17,675 bases of DNA from Candidatus Auribacterota bacterium (GCA_016932965.1 JAFGBW010000149.1:1-17675); one strand, 5' to 3'. Counted from the stretch's first letter, positions 1 to 7,564 are shown. Notes: generated from the letters alone by a model not told the origin. A program made the numbers and translations.

Positions 1-1281
1 GTGATTGAGCTCATTAAAACGGCAAAAAACCGTGATGAGGCCAGATCCAGACTCATGACAGAGATGGCGTTATCGGAGGTCCAGGCCAATGCTATTTTAG
101 AAATGCGGCTTTATCAGATCACGGCTCTGGAGGCGGAGAAAATCGAACAGGAGTACCGGGAATTGCTGAATAAAATCGAGGAATATAAATCGATTCTATC
201 CGACGAAAAGAAAATCTATGAAATCATCAAAAATGAAACCCTGGAGCTGGCGGATAAGTACGGTGATGAAAGGAAAACATCCATTGAAGAGGTGGAAGGG
301 GATTTCATCGCAGAGGACCTGATCGCGGATGAACCCTGCATCATCAGCGTGTCCCATCTGGGTTATATCAAGCGTGTCCCGACAGATACATACCGGGCGC
401 AGCGAAGAGGGGGAAGAGGTATTTCCGGAATGGAGACAAGGGAAGAAGACTACGTCATGCATCTTTATACGGCCAAAACCCATGATACCATGCTTATTTT
501 TACCAAAAACGGCATGCTCCATTGGCTTAAAGTATACGCTATCCCTGAAGGTTCGCGGACTTCCCGGGGTAAATCCATTGCCAATCTCCTTGAAATCGGT
601 GAAGAGGATAAAATCGCCTCCATCATCAGTGTTCGTGAATTTGACAACTCTCATTTCGTGGTCATGGTCACGCAAAACGGAACGATTAAAAAGACTGCGC
701 TCTCCTTGTTTTCCAATATCCGGAAAAAGGGAATCATCGCCATCAACATCCGGGAAAATGACAAATTGATTTCAGCTGCGATATCAACCGGTCATGAAGA
801 AATTCTGTTGATCACTAAGGAAGGTCAGGCCATCCGTTTTTCAGAGAAAAAAATTTCTTCCATGGGAAGAACCGCCTCGGGAGTCAGGGGGATTAAACTG
901 GAAAAAGAGGATCTGGTGGTGGGCATGGAAATCATTTCCTCCGAAGAAGGAACTTTACTGGTTGTATGCGAAAATGGTTTCGGCAAACGGACTCATTTCT
1001 CCGACTTTCGTGAAACCGGACGGGCAGGAAAAGGGATCATTGCCATCAAAACAACGGATAGGAACGGCCTTGTGGTATCGGCCCAGGCTGTAACCCAAAC
1101 CGATGATTTGATGCTCATTACTTCCAGCGGAATGATGGTCAGGGTCCATGTGTCGGATATACCGGTCATCGGGAGAAACACTCAGGGTGTCCGTGTGGTC
1201 AACCTCAAAGAAGGGGATAAACTCGTTTCCATGACGCTGGTTCAGGAAGAATCCTTCTCCGAGGAGCCGGTCTCTTCTTGA
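1..1281 (+). CDS. gyrA: DNA gyrase subunit A, C-terminal part (5' end outside window)
   Basis: Gyrase A forms the breakage-reunion core of the gyrase heterotetramer (A2B2), which introduces negative supercoils in the cytoplasm. Only about 426 codons are present. The first base is already inside the gene, so the initial GTG is most likely an internal valine. Residues 1-85 are the end of the breakage-reunion domain and its coiled coil, with the family motif around QANAILEMRL at 28-37. Residues 113-413 form the C-terminal DNA-wrapping beta-pinwheel. Six blades can be picked out from recurring strands such as RKKGIIAINI and GVRVVNLKEGDKLVS. The GyrA-box QRRGGRG (134-140) separates gyrase from ParC, which has no canonical copy. 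The protein ends in a short acidic, Ser-rich tail, as in many GyrAs. Identification is secure; the start is not visible. Confidence 0.97.
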   Translation: MIELIKTAKNRDEARSRLMTEMALSEVQANAILEMRLYQITALEAEKIEQEYRELLNKIEEYKSILSDEKKIYEIIKNETLELADKYGDERKTSIEEVEGDFIAEDLIADEPCIISVSHLGYIKRVPTDTYRAQRRGGRGISGMETREEDYVMHLYTAKTHDTMLIFTKNGMLHWLKVYAIPEGSRTSRGKSIANLLEIGEEDKIASIISVREFDNSHFVVMVTQNGTIKKTALSLFSNIRKKGIIAINIRENDKLISAAISTGHEEILLITKEGQAIRFSEKKISSMGRTASGVRGIKLEKEDLVVGMEIISSEEGTLLVVCENGFGKRTHFSDFRETGRAGKGIIAIKTTDRNGLVVSAQAVTQTDDLMLITSSGMMVRVHVSDIPVIGRNTQGVRVVNLKEGDKLVSMTLVQEESFSEEPVSS

Positions 1282-1283
1282 GG

Positions 1284-1307
1284 CCTGAAGGTCATCCCCA
1301 TTTCAGG
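1284..1307 (+). terminator. Weak hairpin just after gyrA
   Basis: CCTGAA (1284-1289) can pair with TTCAGG (1302-1307) across a 12-nt loop, starting three bases after the gyrA stop codon. No run of T follows, only GTAAAAAG. If it ends transcription, it is not a classical intrinsic terminator. It could equally be chance. Confidence 0.22.
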
Positions 1308-1353
1308 TAAAAAGAGTTGAAGAGCCCCGATGGATTTCCGTGATATTTTATTT

Positions 1354-1381
1354 TTGACTTTTTCTTCTGCATCTCTATTAT
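1354..1381 (+). promoter_or_regulatory. Sigma-70-like promoter upstream of asd
   Basis: TTGACT (1354-1359) is followed after 16 bases by TATTAT (1376-1381). Each hexamer has five of six consensus bases. Transcription would start near 1388, leaving a leader of about 80 nt before the asd start. This suggests asd is expressed separately from gyrA. The surrounding T-rich tract (1346-1370) is also AT-rich enough to produce chance matches. Confidence 0.5.
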
Positions 1382-1468
1382 TCCCGCAATTTAAGCTGAA
1401 CAATTTTCCGGCCATGGGTTCCGGGATTCATTCTGTCATCAATGTCTATTGATCAGTGAGGTAATGTC

Positions 1469-2599
1469 ATGATTAAAGTCGGATTTGTCGGTTGGCGCGG
1501 CATGGTCGGTTCTGTACTCATGGAACGCATGAAAGAGGAGAAGGATTTCAAAGGGTACGAATCCCTTTTTTTCTCCACATCCAATGTCGGTGGAGAAGGA
1601 CCTGAATTGGATTTTCCGGTTCCTCCTTTACAGGATGCAAACGATTTGAATCTTTTATCGAAAATGGACATCATCGTGACCTGTCAGGGAGGGGATTATA
1701 CCAATGGGATTTATCCAGATTTGAGAAAAGAAGGCTGGTCTGGTTATTGGATTGACGCGGCCTCGGCCCTGCGCATGTCAGATGAAAGCGTCATCGTGCT
1801 GGATCCCGTGAACAGAAAAGTCATCAACAAGGCGCTTAAAACCGGCATTAAAACCTACGTGGGAGGCAACTGCACGGTCAGCCTCATGCTCATGGCCCTG
1901 GCCGGTCTTTTCAAGGCCAAAGTGATTGAATGGGTTTCTTCCATGACGTACCAGGCCGCCTCGGGCGCCGGCGCAAAAAACATGCAGGAACTCATCAGAC
2001 AGATGTTCCATCTCACCAACTCAGCCAAAGATATCATAAATAATCCAGCCTCAACTGCCCTGGAACTCGACTCCCGAATTACGGATGAATTGCGGAGCGG
2101 CAGACTGCCGGCAGAAAATTTCGGTGTGCCTCTGGCCGCCAGTCTCATCCCCTGGATCGATAAGGCTGTTGCTAACGGACAAACCAGGGAGGAGTGGAAA
2201 GGCGGAGCAGAAGCCAATAAGATACTCGGCACAAAGACCCCCATTCCCGTGGATGGAATTTGTGTGCGGGTCAGCGCCATGCGCTGTCACAGCCAGGGCC
2301 TGACAGTGAAATTGAAAAAGGATGTACCGCTGGATGAAATCCAAGCCATCCTTTCTTCAGCCCATGAATGGGTGAAAATCGTCCCGAATAACAAAGAGGA
2401 CACCATTCGGGACCTGACCCCGGTGACCGTCTCAGGAAAACTGATCGTTCCGATAGGACGCCTTCATAAAATGACCCTCGGTCCAAAATTCCTGACCGCT
2501 TTTACCGTTGGAGACCAGTTGTTGTGGGGTGCGGCTGAACCCATCAGAAGGATCTTAAAAATCGTTCTGGAATCAGGAAAAGGAATGGGGAAGGATTAA
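1469..2599 (+). CDS. asd: Aspartate-semialdehyde dehydrogenase, E. coli-type
   Basis: The enzyme performs the NADPH-dependent reduction of aspartyl-4-phosphate to aspartate-4-semialdehyde. This is the branch point to lysine/diaminopimelate, threonine and methionine, and so to peptidoglycan. The protein has 376 residues, close to the 367 of E. coli Asd, and aligns with it without gaps through most of its length. The N-terminal nucleotide loop is GWRGMVGS (8-15). The catalytic cysteine is C135 in GGNCTVS, and the active-site histidine is H274 in RCHSQ; both keep E. coli numbering. Further family motifs are VTCQGGDYTN (70-79) and VGDQLLWGAAEP near the C-terminus. GAGGT at 1458-1462, six bases upstream, supports the ATG at 1469. 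It belongs to the Gram-negative Asd class rather than the shorter Gram-positive/archaeal classes. The gene stands alone, convergent with the minus-strand cluster downstream. Confidence 0.97.
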   Translation: MIKVGFVGWRGMVGSVLMERMKEEKDFKGYESLFFSTSNVGGEGPELDFPVPPLQDANDLNLLSKMDIIVTCQGGDYTNGIYPDLRKEGWSGYWIDAASALRMSDESVIVLDPVNRKVINKALKTGIKTYVGGNCTVSLMLMALAGLFKAKVIEWVSSMTYQAASGAGAKNMQELIRQMFHLTNSAKDIINNPASTALELDSRITDELRSGRLPAENFGVPLAASLIPWIDKAVANGQTREEWKGGAEANKILGTKTPIPVDGICVRVSAMRCHSQGLTVKLKKDVPLDEIQAILSSAHEWVKIVPNNKEDTIRDLTPVTVSGKLIVPIGRLHKMTLGPKFLTAFTVGDQLLWGAAEPIRRILKIVLESGKGMGKD

Positions 2600-2600
2600 T

Positions 2601-2631
2601 AATTAAGAATTGAGAATTTAGAATTAAGAAT
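2601..2631 (+). repeat. Heptamer repeat (AATTNAG), four units
   Basis: Four successive 7-bp units read AATTAAG, AATTGAG, AATTTAG and AATTAAG, followed by AAT. They begin one base after the asd stop codon. The same unit recurs at 2695-2719, 4922-4952, 5146-5157, 13934-13957 and 16155-16187. Here it forms the left arm of a long inverted repeat with 2695-2719. Confidence 0.8.
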
Positions 2632-2694
2632 GATCAGGCAGATACTTATTGAAATGTATTGTGGATAGAGTCGATGAAAAAACGGCCCATTTAT

Positions 2695-2719
2695 AATTCT
2701 CAATTCTCAATTCTTAATT
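2695..2719 (-). repeat. Heptamer repeat (AATTNAG), inverted copy
   Basis: Read on the minus strand, the units are AATTAAG, AATTGAG and AATTGAG, then AATT. This is the right arm of the inverted repeat described at 2601-2724. It overlaps the stop codon of the minus-strand gene 2700-3158, so that protein's C-terminus (KKLRIEN) is encoded by repeat sequence. Confidence 0.75.
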
Positions 2720-3158
2720 TTTTTAATTCTTCCCCATGAGGCGCCAGATATAATACGATCGGCTCCACATGAATCACTCCGCCCCCGTGAGGGACATCCG
2801 GCATGATCACGACCTTTTTAAATCCATTCGTCCCATCTTGTGTTTCACTGACCCGGATAATGATGGACGCTTCTTTCAAATGGTCAATTCCGGACGAGAT
2901 TCGATGATAAGCCGACAGCAAGGGTTCTTTTTTTTCACCGCTTAAGACGGATTCGTGATTCTCCCCGATAAGGCGTTCAGCCGTTTTAATGATGGACTGA
3001 TGCACAACCAGGTTTTCCGAATCAATGTCATTGAGATAAATGAGGCGTCTTGCGCCCGCGATCAGTAAAATGATGATGATAAGAATAATCAGTCCTCCGC
3101 CGAGGATGTCGAAAATTTCATTCGTGTTTATCTCTTCTCTTTTCATCTTCATTTTCAA
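2700..3158 (-). CDS. Unknown single-pass membrane protein (152 aa)
   Basis: I do not recognise this protein. A short basic N-terminus is followed by one strongly hydrophobic segment (about 17-38, Gly- and Ile-rich), then a soluble domain of roughly 110 residues. Inside-to-outside topology would place that domain in the periplasm. A PHGGGVIHVEP stretch lies near the C-terminus. The start is probably TTG at 3158, which overlaps the upstream gene's stop (TTGA, 3155-3158) and implies translational coupling. ATG codons at 3152 and 3146 are alternatives. The last seven residues (KKLRIEN) come from the heptamer repeat, so the original C-terminus may have been altered by repeat insertion. It is the last gene of the cluster behind the sigma-54 activator and the PilX-like protein. 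A pilus or secretion accessory role is only suggested by position. Confidence 0.75.
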   Translation of the reverse strand: MKMKMKREEINTNEIFDILGGGLIILIIIILLIAGARRLIYLNDIDSENLVVHQSIIKTAERLIGENHESVLSGEKKEPLLSAYHRISSGIDHLKEASIIIRVSETQDGTNGFKKVVIMPDVPHGGGVIHVEPIVLYLAPHGEELKKLRIEN

Positions 3159-3532
3159 TTCTTCTTACCTAAATCCGCTTTCAACAAGGCTTTTTTGCCC
3201 CCATATCTTCCCGTGCAGAGGGCAGTCCGGCCGTTTTCAGTGAGTGACGCCTCATATTTCGTCCCGTCCGAATCCGTGTAAATACAGGTGTTCCCGAGAA
3301 GCGTCCACCCTTCCGACCATCTCTTTTCTGAGGATTTTGTCAGCTCATGAAGGATCAGGTTCGCTCCTGAAAAAGCGTTGAAATAGGCCCGTCTTTTCCA
3401 TAGAGGCTCCTCCCGGTACGCTTTGGACCTGTCTCTTAAGGCGAACAGACCTGCCATGACCATGCAGAAGATGATGGCTGTAAACAGCGAAAGGATGAAA
3501 ATCCTGCCTGATTTCTTATGGTTTGTTTTCAT
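3155..3532 (-). CDS. Small PilX/GspK-like membrane protein (125 aa)
   Basis: The protein has a Lys-rich N-terminus (1-9), a hydrophobic helix at about 11-31, and an amphipathic continuation. That continuation contains AYFNAFSGANLILHEL, which resembles the helix after the membrane segment of PilX/GspK-type minor pilins (typically an FxAAExGL-like pattern). A small C-terminal domain with two cysteines follows (in GNTCIY and TALCTG), possibly forming a disulphide in the periplasm. No clear G|FTxxE prepilin peptidase site is visible, which is not unusual for PilX/GspK-like proteins. The ATG at 3530-3532 overlaps the 3' end of the response-regulator gene by 17 bases, and the stop overlaps the next gene by 4. 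The three are therefore probably co-translated. The gene itself is well supported; family assignment is moderate. Confidence 0.7.
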   Translation of the reverse strand: MKTNHKKSGRIFILSLFTAIIFCMVMAGLFALRDRSKAYREEPLWKRRAYFNAFSGANLILHELTKSSEKRWSEGWTLLGNTCIYTDSDGTKYEASLTENGRTALCTGRYGGKKALLKADLGKKN

Positions 3533-4913
3533 CGGAAGGCCGTATTTTACCTTTTTCTGCTAATTTGCTTAATTTGTTGTAAAGGGTCTGCACGGTTATC
3601 CCCAGCCTTTTGGCCGCCTGCATCTTATTCCCGCCGGTCAATTCCAGCGTCCTTTTTATTTGTTCCATCTCCATGTCTTCCAGCGTGACATGTCCGGAAG
3701 AAACGGCTGTTTCCATGTGCTGTATTTTTGATCCCAGATCTTTTTCCACCTCGTTCAAGGTTATCCATTCCCCCCCGCATAAAAGCATCAGCCTTTCAAT
3801 CGTGTTTTTCAGTTCCCTGACATTGCCCGGCCAGGTATGGCGTTTCAGGATTTCCATAGCCGAAGGTTCAATCCCTTTTATGATTTTGCCTTCTATACGG
3901 ATATTTCTGATAAAGTATTCAGTCAAAACAGGGATATCCTCCTGACGGTCATTCAAAGGCGGGATGGTCAGGTTGATCACATTGAGCCGGTAATACAAAT
4001 CCTCCCTGAAATGTCCGGAACTGATTTCTTCATCAAGCTTTTTTGCCGTTGCGCCTATTACTCTTACATTCACATAACTGATGTCGTTGCTGCCGATCCG
4101 TCTCACCTCTCCTGACTGAAGCGCCCTGAGGAGCTTCACCTGCATGGCAAGGGGGAGCTCCGCTATTTCATCCAAAAAGAGCGTTCCCTTGTCTGCCAGG
4201 GTAAAAAGCCCGTCTCTTTTGTCCACAGCACCGGTGAACGCTCCCTTGACGTGACCAAAAAGTTCGCTCTCAAAAAGTTCGGCAGGGATGGCCCCGCAGT
4301 TGACCACAATAAAGGGGTTATGCGAACGACAGCTCTTTGAATGGATCCTTTGTGCAAAAAGTTCTTTTCCTGTGCCGGAATTGCCTGTGATAAGAATAGA
4401 GGCATCGGAACCGGCGATTTTTTCAGCCATCTCCATGACATGGGCCAGAGGAGAAGATCCGGCGTAAATGATCTCATCAAGTTTACTCAGGTCTTTTGTT
4501 GTTTTTCCTGTGCCGTTTTTAGGCATCAGTCTTACCTGCGCGCATGAGCGCAAAATGACATCGGCAACATGGTCGATTTCCAGCGGTTTTACGATGTAAT
4601 CAAAAGCGCCTTCCTTGATTGCCCTGACAGCCGTCTGAATCTCATTGTGACCTGTGATGATGATGACAGGGCAAAATGGCCTCATTTTCTTGATCATTTT
4701 CAGCGTCTGTATCCCGTCCATTTTCGGAAGATTAAGGTCAACCAGAAAGGCGTCGAATTCCGACTCCCGGCATTTCAAGACAGCCTCTTCCCCGCTGAAC
4801 ACGCATTGGGTATGTATGGAAGCAGAGAGGGAAAGACTCCTGCCCAGAAGCTTCGCTCCCTTTTTGTCGTCATCCACGATCAAGACGGATAAGGTTTTAT
4901 TTTGCGCATCCAT
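3516..4913 (-). CDS. Sigma-54-dependent response regulator, NtrC/PilR class
   Basis: This is a cytoplasmic activator that, once phosphorylated, oligomerises and uses ATP to open promoters bound by sigma-54 RNA polymerase. The full three-domain layout is present in 465 residues. The receiver (about 8-125) has acidic pocket D14/D15, phospho-acceptor D59 in LVDLNLP, T87 and K109 in VKP. The AAA+ domain (about 148-380) has Walker A GNSGTGKE (177-184), the sigma-54 contact loop GAFTGA (224-229) and Walker B TLFLDE (244-249); R303 and R309 lie in FREDLYYRL. The Fis-type helix-turn-helix is at about 418-450 (GGNKMQAAKRLGIT). All key residues are intact, so it should be active. The ATG at 4911-4913 has no visible Shine-Dalgarno; heptamer repeats sit directly in front of it. 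Its partner is presumably the kinase at 5162-7354. A plausible target is the divergent pilin-like operon, which has a sigma-54 promoter. Confidence 0.95.
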   Translation of the reverse strand: MDAQNKTLSVLIVDDDKKGAKLLGRSLSLSASIHTQCVFSGEEAVLKCRESEFDAFLVDLNLPKMDGIQTLKMIKKMRPFCPVIIITGHNEIQTAVRAIKEGAFDYIVKPLEIDHVADVILRSCAQVRLMPKNGTGKTTKDLSKLDEIIYAGSSPLAHVMEMAEKIAGSDASILITGNSGTGKELFAQRIHSKSCRSHNPFIVVNCGAIPAELFESELFGHVKGAFTGAVDKRDGLFTLADKGTLFLDEIAELPLAMQVKLLRALQSGEVRRIGSNDISYVNVRVIGATAKKLDEEISSGHFREDLYYRLNVINLTIPPLNDRQEDIPVLTEYFIRNIRIEGKIIKGIEPSAMEILKRHTWPGNVRELKNTIERLMLLCGGEWITLNEVEKDLGSKIQHMETAVSSGHVTLEDMEMEQIKRTLELTGGNKMQAAKRLGITVQTLYNKLSKLAEKGKIRPSDENKP

Positions 4914-4921
4914 GTAGTTAA

Positions 4922-4952
4922 AATTGAGAATTGAGAATTGAGAATTGAGAAT
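4922..4952 (+). repeat. Perfect tandem heptamer (AATTGAG)x4
   Basis: Four exact copies of AATTGAG followed by AAT lie immediately upstream of the response-regulator start codon, in the position where its ribosome-binding site would be expected. This is the most homogeneous copy of the dispersed AATTNAG family, and its exact units make it the best candidate for copy-number slippage. Confidence 0.85.
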
Positions 4953-4960
4953 GAATCATA

Positions 4961-5140
4961 TTAAACTCCTTCAGTTTTTTTTGTTGTTTTTATCATTCCG
5001 GACAGAATCTTATCCCATTCAATGGATTCAGTAATATGCGACTCAATATCCAAATGATTATCTGCTTTAAAATTATTGCTGAATTGAATCATGCTTAATG
5101 CAATTCTAAAATTTTTCTCTTTATTTGAATTTGTCTTCAT
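4961..5140 (-). pseudogene. Short ORF (59 aa), possible internally deleted four-helix-bundle (S23-like) protein
   Basis: On the minus strand an ATG at 5138-5140 opens a 59-codon frame ending in TAA at 4961-4963. The peptide begins MKTNSNKEKNFRIALSMIQF and ends DKILSGMIKTTKK. From memory, the two ends resemble the first helix and the last helix of the 'four helix bundle'/23S rRNA intervening-sequence protein family. Those proteins are about 115-125 residues and often end in a KxLxxIIKTxK-like pattern. The middle two helices, with the usual SIGANVEEA-type motif, are missing. I therefore read it as a deleted remnant. Composition is much more AT-rich than its neighbours, and heptamer repeats bound both sides, which suggests foreign origin. 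It sits between sensor kinase and regulator. The alternative is a genuine small AT-rich gene or chance ORF. Confidence 0.4.
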
Positions 5141-5145
5141 TTTTT

Positions 5146-5157
5146 AATTCTTAATTT
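5146..5157 (-). repeat. Degenerate heptamer repeat copy
   Basis: On the minus strand this reads AATTAAGAATTA, i.e. one AATTAAG unit plus most of a second, placed just 5' of the short ORF at 4961-5140 and just 3' of the kinase stop codon. Together with 4922-4952 it brackets that ORF. Confidence 0.5.
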
Positions 5158-5161
5158 CTTC

Positions 5162-7354
5162 TTAACCTTTAAACGCCGGGAAGGATATTACAAATTCCGT
5201 GCCCTCATTGATAACACTTTTAACTCCAATGGTTCCGTTCATTCTTTCCACCAGACTTTTTACCAGTGCGAGTCCCAAACCCCAGCCGCTTTTTTCAGAC
5301 ACAATCTGGGTCGTATAAAACGGCTCGAACAGGTGAGGAATCACATCGTCAGGGATCCCTTTTGCGTTGTCGATGAACCGGATCACGCACCGGTCGCTGG
5401 ATTGTTCACAATGAATGGCGATCCGGACAGGATCGCCGCCGGAAGCCTGTTCCGAGTTCCAGAACAAATTGGAAAAAATACGCAGCAAATAGGCCGGGTC
5501 TGAAAGGATCTGAAGATCGGCCGGACATTGAACTTCCAGCGAGGTCGAAAAGCTTTTCATGGAGTTTTCTGTTTTTTCCTGAAACAGTTTCATGACAGAA
5601 TGCAGATTCACGGGCAACAGCACAAGCTCATCGCTTTTTCCCAGCTCCAGAAGAGAAAGCGTCATGGAGCGTCCCTCCCTGATGGCGTCATGCATGTCGT
5701 CGAGAAATTCTTTGAGGTCTTCGTCTTTCACGGTTTTGGTCAGGATATCCGCGCTCATCCTGATCCGGTTTAAGATATTGTTGAAATCATGGGCCATCCC
5801 TGTCGCGAGGAGGCCGCAGCTGTATAGTTTTTCGCCCTGAATCAGCTCAGCCTCCATACTTTTGCGGTCGCTGATATCATTGAATATCGCGATGATCCCG
5901 GATATGTCCTGGTCCGTTTTCAACACGGACGTCTTGATGCCGAAATAACAGATCTCTTCCATTCCCTTCCATTGGATTTCCTGGCTGTCGATATTGTTAC
6001 CGGTATCAAGACTATCCAGCAGCACGTCTTTGAATACGCCCGGGAAAGCGATTTCCCGGATATGTTTCAATTTCTCGGCGCCAAAATCCTTCTTCAGGAG
6101 TTCTTCCGCAGCGGGATTCATGAACTGCAGCCGTCCCTGCCTGTCGAGCACCATCACGCCTGTGGTCACCGAATGGAGGATGTTTTCATGGAAATGTTTC
6201 AGTTCGATGATCTCATTGGTTCGCTGATTCACTTTGTCTTCAAGGTGTTTGTTCAATTCCAGGATTTTTTTCTGTGCCTCGTCGAGCTTTTCTATCATGA
6301 GATCAAAATGTCTGGAAAGGGAAGCCATTTCACCCGGGTATGAAATACGTGTTTTAAACGCCATATCCCCTTTTCTGGCCCTGTTCATCCCGTTTTCTAA
6401 AATACGGATCGGTCCGAAGAGATGCTTTGAGGAAAATGTGTAAAACAGAAATACCAGGAGCAGCATGACAGGCAAAAGCAATAAAAGTGTCCGCCCTATC
6501 ATGTTGATGATGGAATAACTCTCATCTGTTTCCTGTGTGAGCAGGACTTTCCATTCAGGCATATGGATGAAAGTGCTGCTGCCTCCTGATCCTGAAACGC
6601 CCGCGATCAGGTTTTTGCCGTTTTCATCTTTGAATTCAAAAACACGTCCCTCCCTGCCTGAGCTCAGAATCCGGCGAAGAACAGAGTCAGGCCTGAAAGG
6701 GGAAAGGATCAGACTCTCCAGGACTCCGCCGATGTACCTTCCTTCCGAATCCAGGAGAATGATCCTGCCCGTATTCCCGAAACGGATCGAATTGGTCAGA
6801 TGCCAGATTGATTTCATGGTGATTTCAGCCAGCATCAGATATTTGAGTTTGTTCTCCGCTCCATTAACAGGAACCCCGATATACACAACCGGGTTCTTTG
6901 AAATATTCGTGGTGTATACTTTTGAAAAAGCAGCGAGGCCTTTTTCCGCGTAAGGTTGAAATTCCTTGATGAGTTCCATGGGAATAAACAAATCATCATT
7001 GCTTGAAATGATTCTACTGCCGGATGGATCGCACAGCGACACGGAGGAAATAGAGCTGTGAAAGGAACAAAAAGACACCATTTCCTGTCTGATATGATCG
7101 TTGAAGGGAGCGGATGAAACAAACACAGGGTTCTTGGAAAGTGTTTTTACTGCAGAAGAAATTCTGTAAAAATTGGTTTCAATCAGCGTTGCGGCATGGA
7201 TTGAATTGGCGCGGATGTCAGTCTGCACACGCTCTTTCAGACTGTCCTTGACCTGAAAAAAAAGAAAAGCGGATAAAATGACAATGGGCAGATACCCGGC
7301 GATGACATACTGGAGCTTAAAAATCGTTTCAAGTTTGTCTGGTATCAGTTTCAC
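5162..7354 (-). CDS. Membrane sensor histidine kinase (Cache-HAMP-PAS-HisKA-HATPase)
   Basis: This inner-membrane sensor phosphorylates a partner regulator, presumably the adjacent sigma-54 activator. Its 730 residues show a first membrane helix (about 16-34) and a periplasmic region of about 250 residues of double-Cache type (FGNTGRIILLDSEGRYI at about 192-208 is characteristic). A second membrane helix (about 287-307) leads into HAMP (about 308-360), a coiled coil (about 355-390) and a PAS domain (about 388-495, MVLDRQGRLQFMNPAAE). HisKA follows with H522 in AHDFNN, then HATPase with N633 (N box), D662 (G1), FEPFYTT (F box) and GWGLGLAL (G2). The G1 box reads DNAKGI instead of the usual DNGxGI. 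The start is GTG at 7352-7354, shortly after an in-frame stop; no good ribosome-binding site is visible. It has two membrane helices rather than the six of classical PilS, so its signal is probably an extracytoplasmic small molecule. Confidence 0.93.
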   Translation of the reverse strand: MKLIPDKLETIFKLQYVIAGYLPIVILSAFLFFQVKDSLKERVQTDIRANSIHAATLIETNFYRISSAVKTLSKNPVFVSSAPFNDHIRQEMVSFCSFHSSISSVSLCDPSGSRIISSNDDLFIPMELIKEFQPYAEKGLAAFSKVYTTNISKNPVVYIGVPVNGAENKLKYLMLAEITMKSIWHLTNSIRFGNTGRIILLDSEGRYIGGVLESLILSPFRPDSVLRRILSSGREGRVFEFKDENGKNLIAGVSGSGGSSTFIHMPEWKVLLTQETDESYSIINMIGRTLLLLLPVMLLLVFLFYTFSSKHLFGPIRILENGMNRARKGDMAFKTRISYPGEMASLSRHFDLMIEKLDEAQKKILELNKHLEDKVNQRTNEIIELKHFHENILHSVTTGVMVLDRQGRLQFMNPAAEELLKKDFGAEKLKHIREIAFPGVFKDVLLDSLDTGNNIDSQEIQWKGMEEICYFGIKTSVLKTDQDISGIIAIFNDISDRKSMEAELIQGEKLYSCGLLATGMAHDFNNILNRIRMSADILTKTVKDEDLKEFLDDMHDAIREGRSMTLSLLELGKSDELVLLPVNLHSVMKLFQEKTENSMKSFSTSLEVQCPADLQILSDPAYLLRIFSNLFWNSEQASGGDPVRIAIHCEQSSDRCVIRFIDNAKGIPDDVIPHLFEPFYTTQIVSEKSGWGLGLALVKSLVERMNGTIGVKSVINEGTEFVISFPAFKG

Positions 7355-7435
7355 GATCTATGTATTGGTTGTCAAAAGCTTACTTCACCAAGAAGAGTAC
7401 AAAGGGATCCGGATATCTCTTCAGCCTCTTAGTTT

Positions 7436-7449
7436 CTGATCTATATCAA
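7436..7449. promoter_or_regulatory. FNR/CRP-family-like palindrome
   Basis: CTGAT-CTAT-ATCAA (7436-7449) matches nine of ten conserved bases of the FNR-type TTGAT-N4-ATCAA site. It lies between the divergent kinase and pilin-like genes, about 82 bases upstream of the kinase start codon. That distance would suit control of the kinase operon. No matching core promoter is evident, so this rests on one sequence match. Confidence 0.3.
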
Positions 7450-7564
7450 CAGTCCTGCTATTGCCTTGAGCATTAGACAAGCCCTTCCATAAATTATTTA
7501 TATATGTATATTAAAATAATTGGATGGTCATGGTAAATATCTTCAAAAATACGCCTTTTAATTG

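Larger units (their letters stand above)
2601..2724 (+). terminator. Long AT-rich inverted repeat between convergent genes, with T tract
   Basis: Bases 2601-2618 are the exact reverse complement of 2702-2719 (18 of 18). After one mismatch, 2620-2625 also pair with 2695-2700. The + strand continues into seven Ts (2718-2724). The arms belong to the heptamer repeat family and enclose about 70 bp of unrelated sequence. The position between convergent asd and the minus-strand cluster suits a bidirectional transcription barrier. However, the stem is almost pure A/T with a large loop, so termination efficiency is uncertain. The right arm also supplies the last codons of the minus-strand gene ending at 2700. 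Confidence 0.4.

Noticed and set aside
4922-4952. CRISPR-like direct repeat
   Set aside because: The units are 7 bp and directly adjacent with no spacers, and no cas gene is present; it is a simple tandem repeat.
7370-7375. TTGACA on the minus strand as -35 of the kinase promoter
   Set aside because: A -10 element at normal spacing would fall inside the coding sequence, and no suitable hexamer is there.
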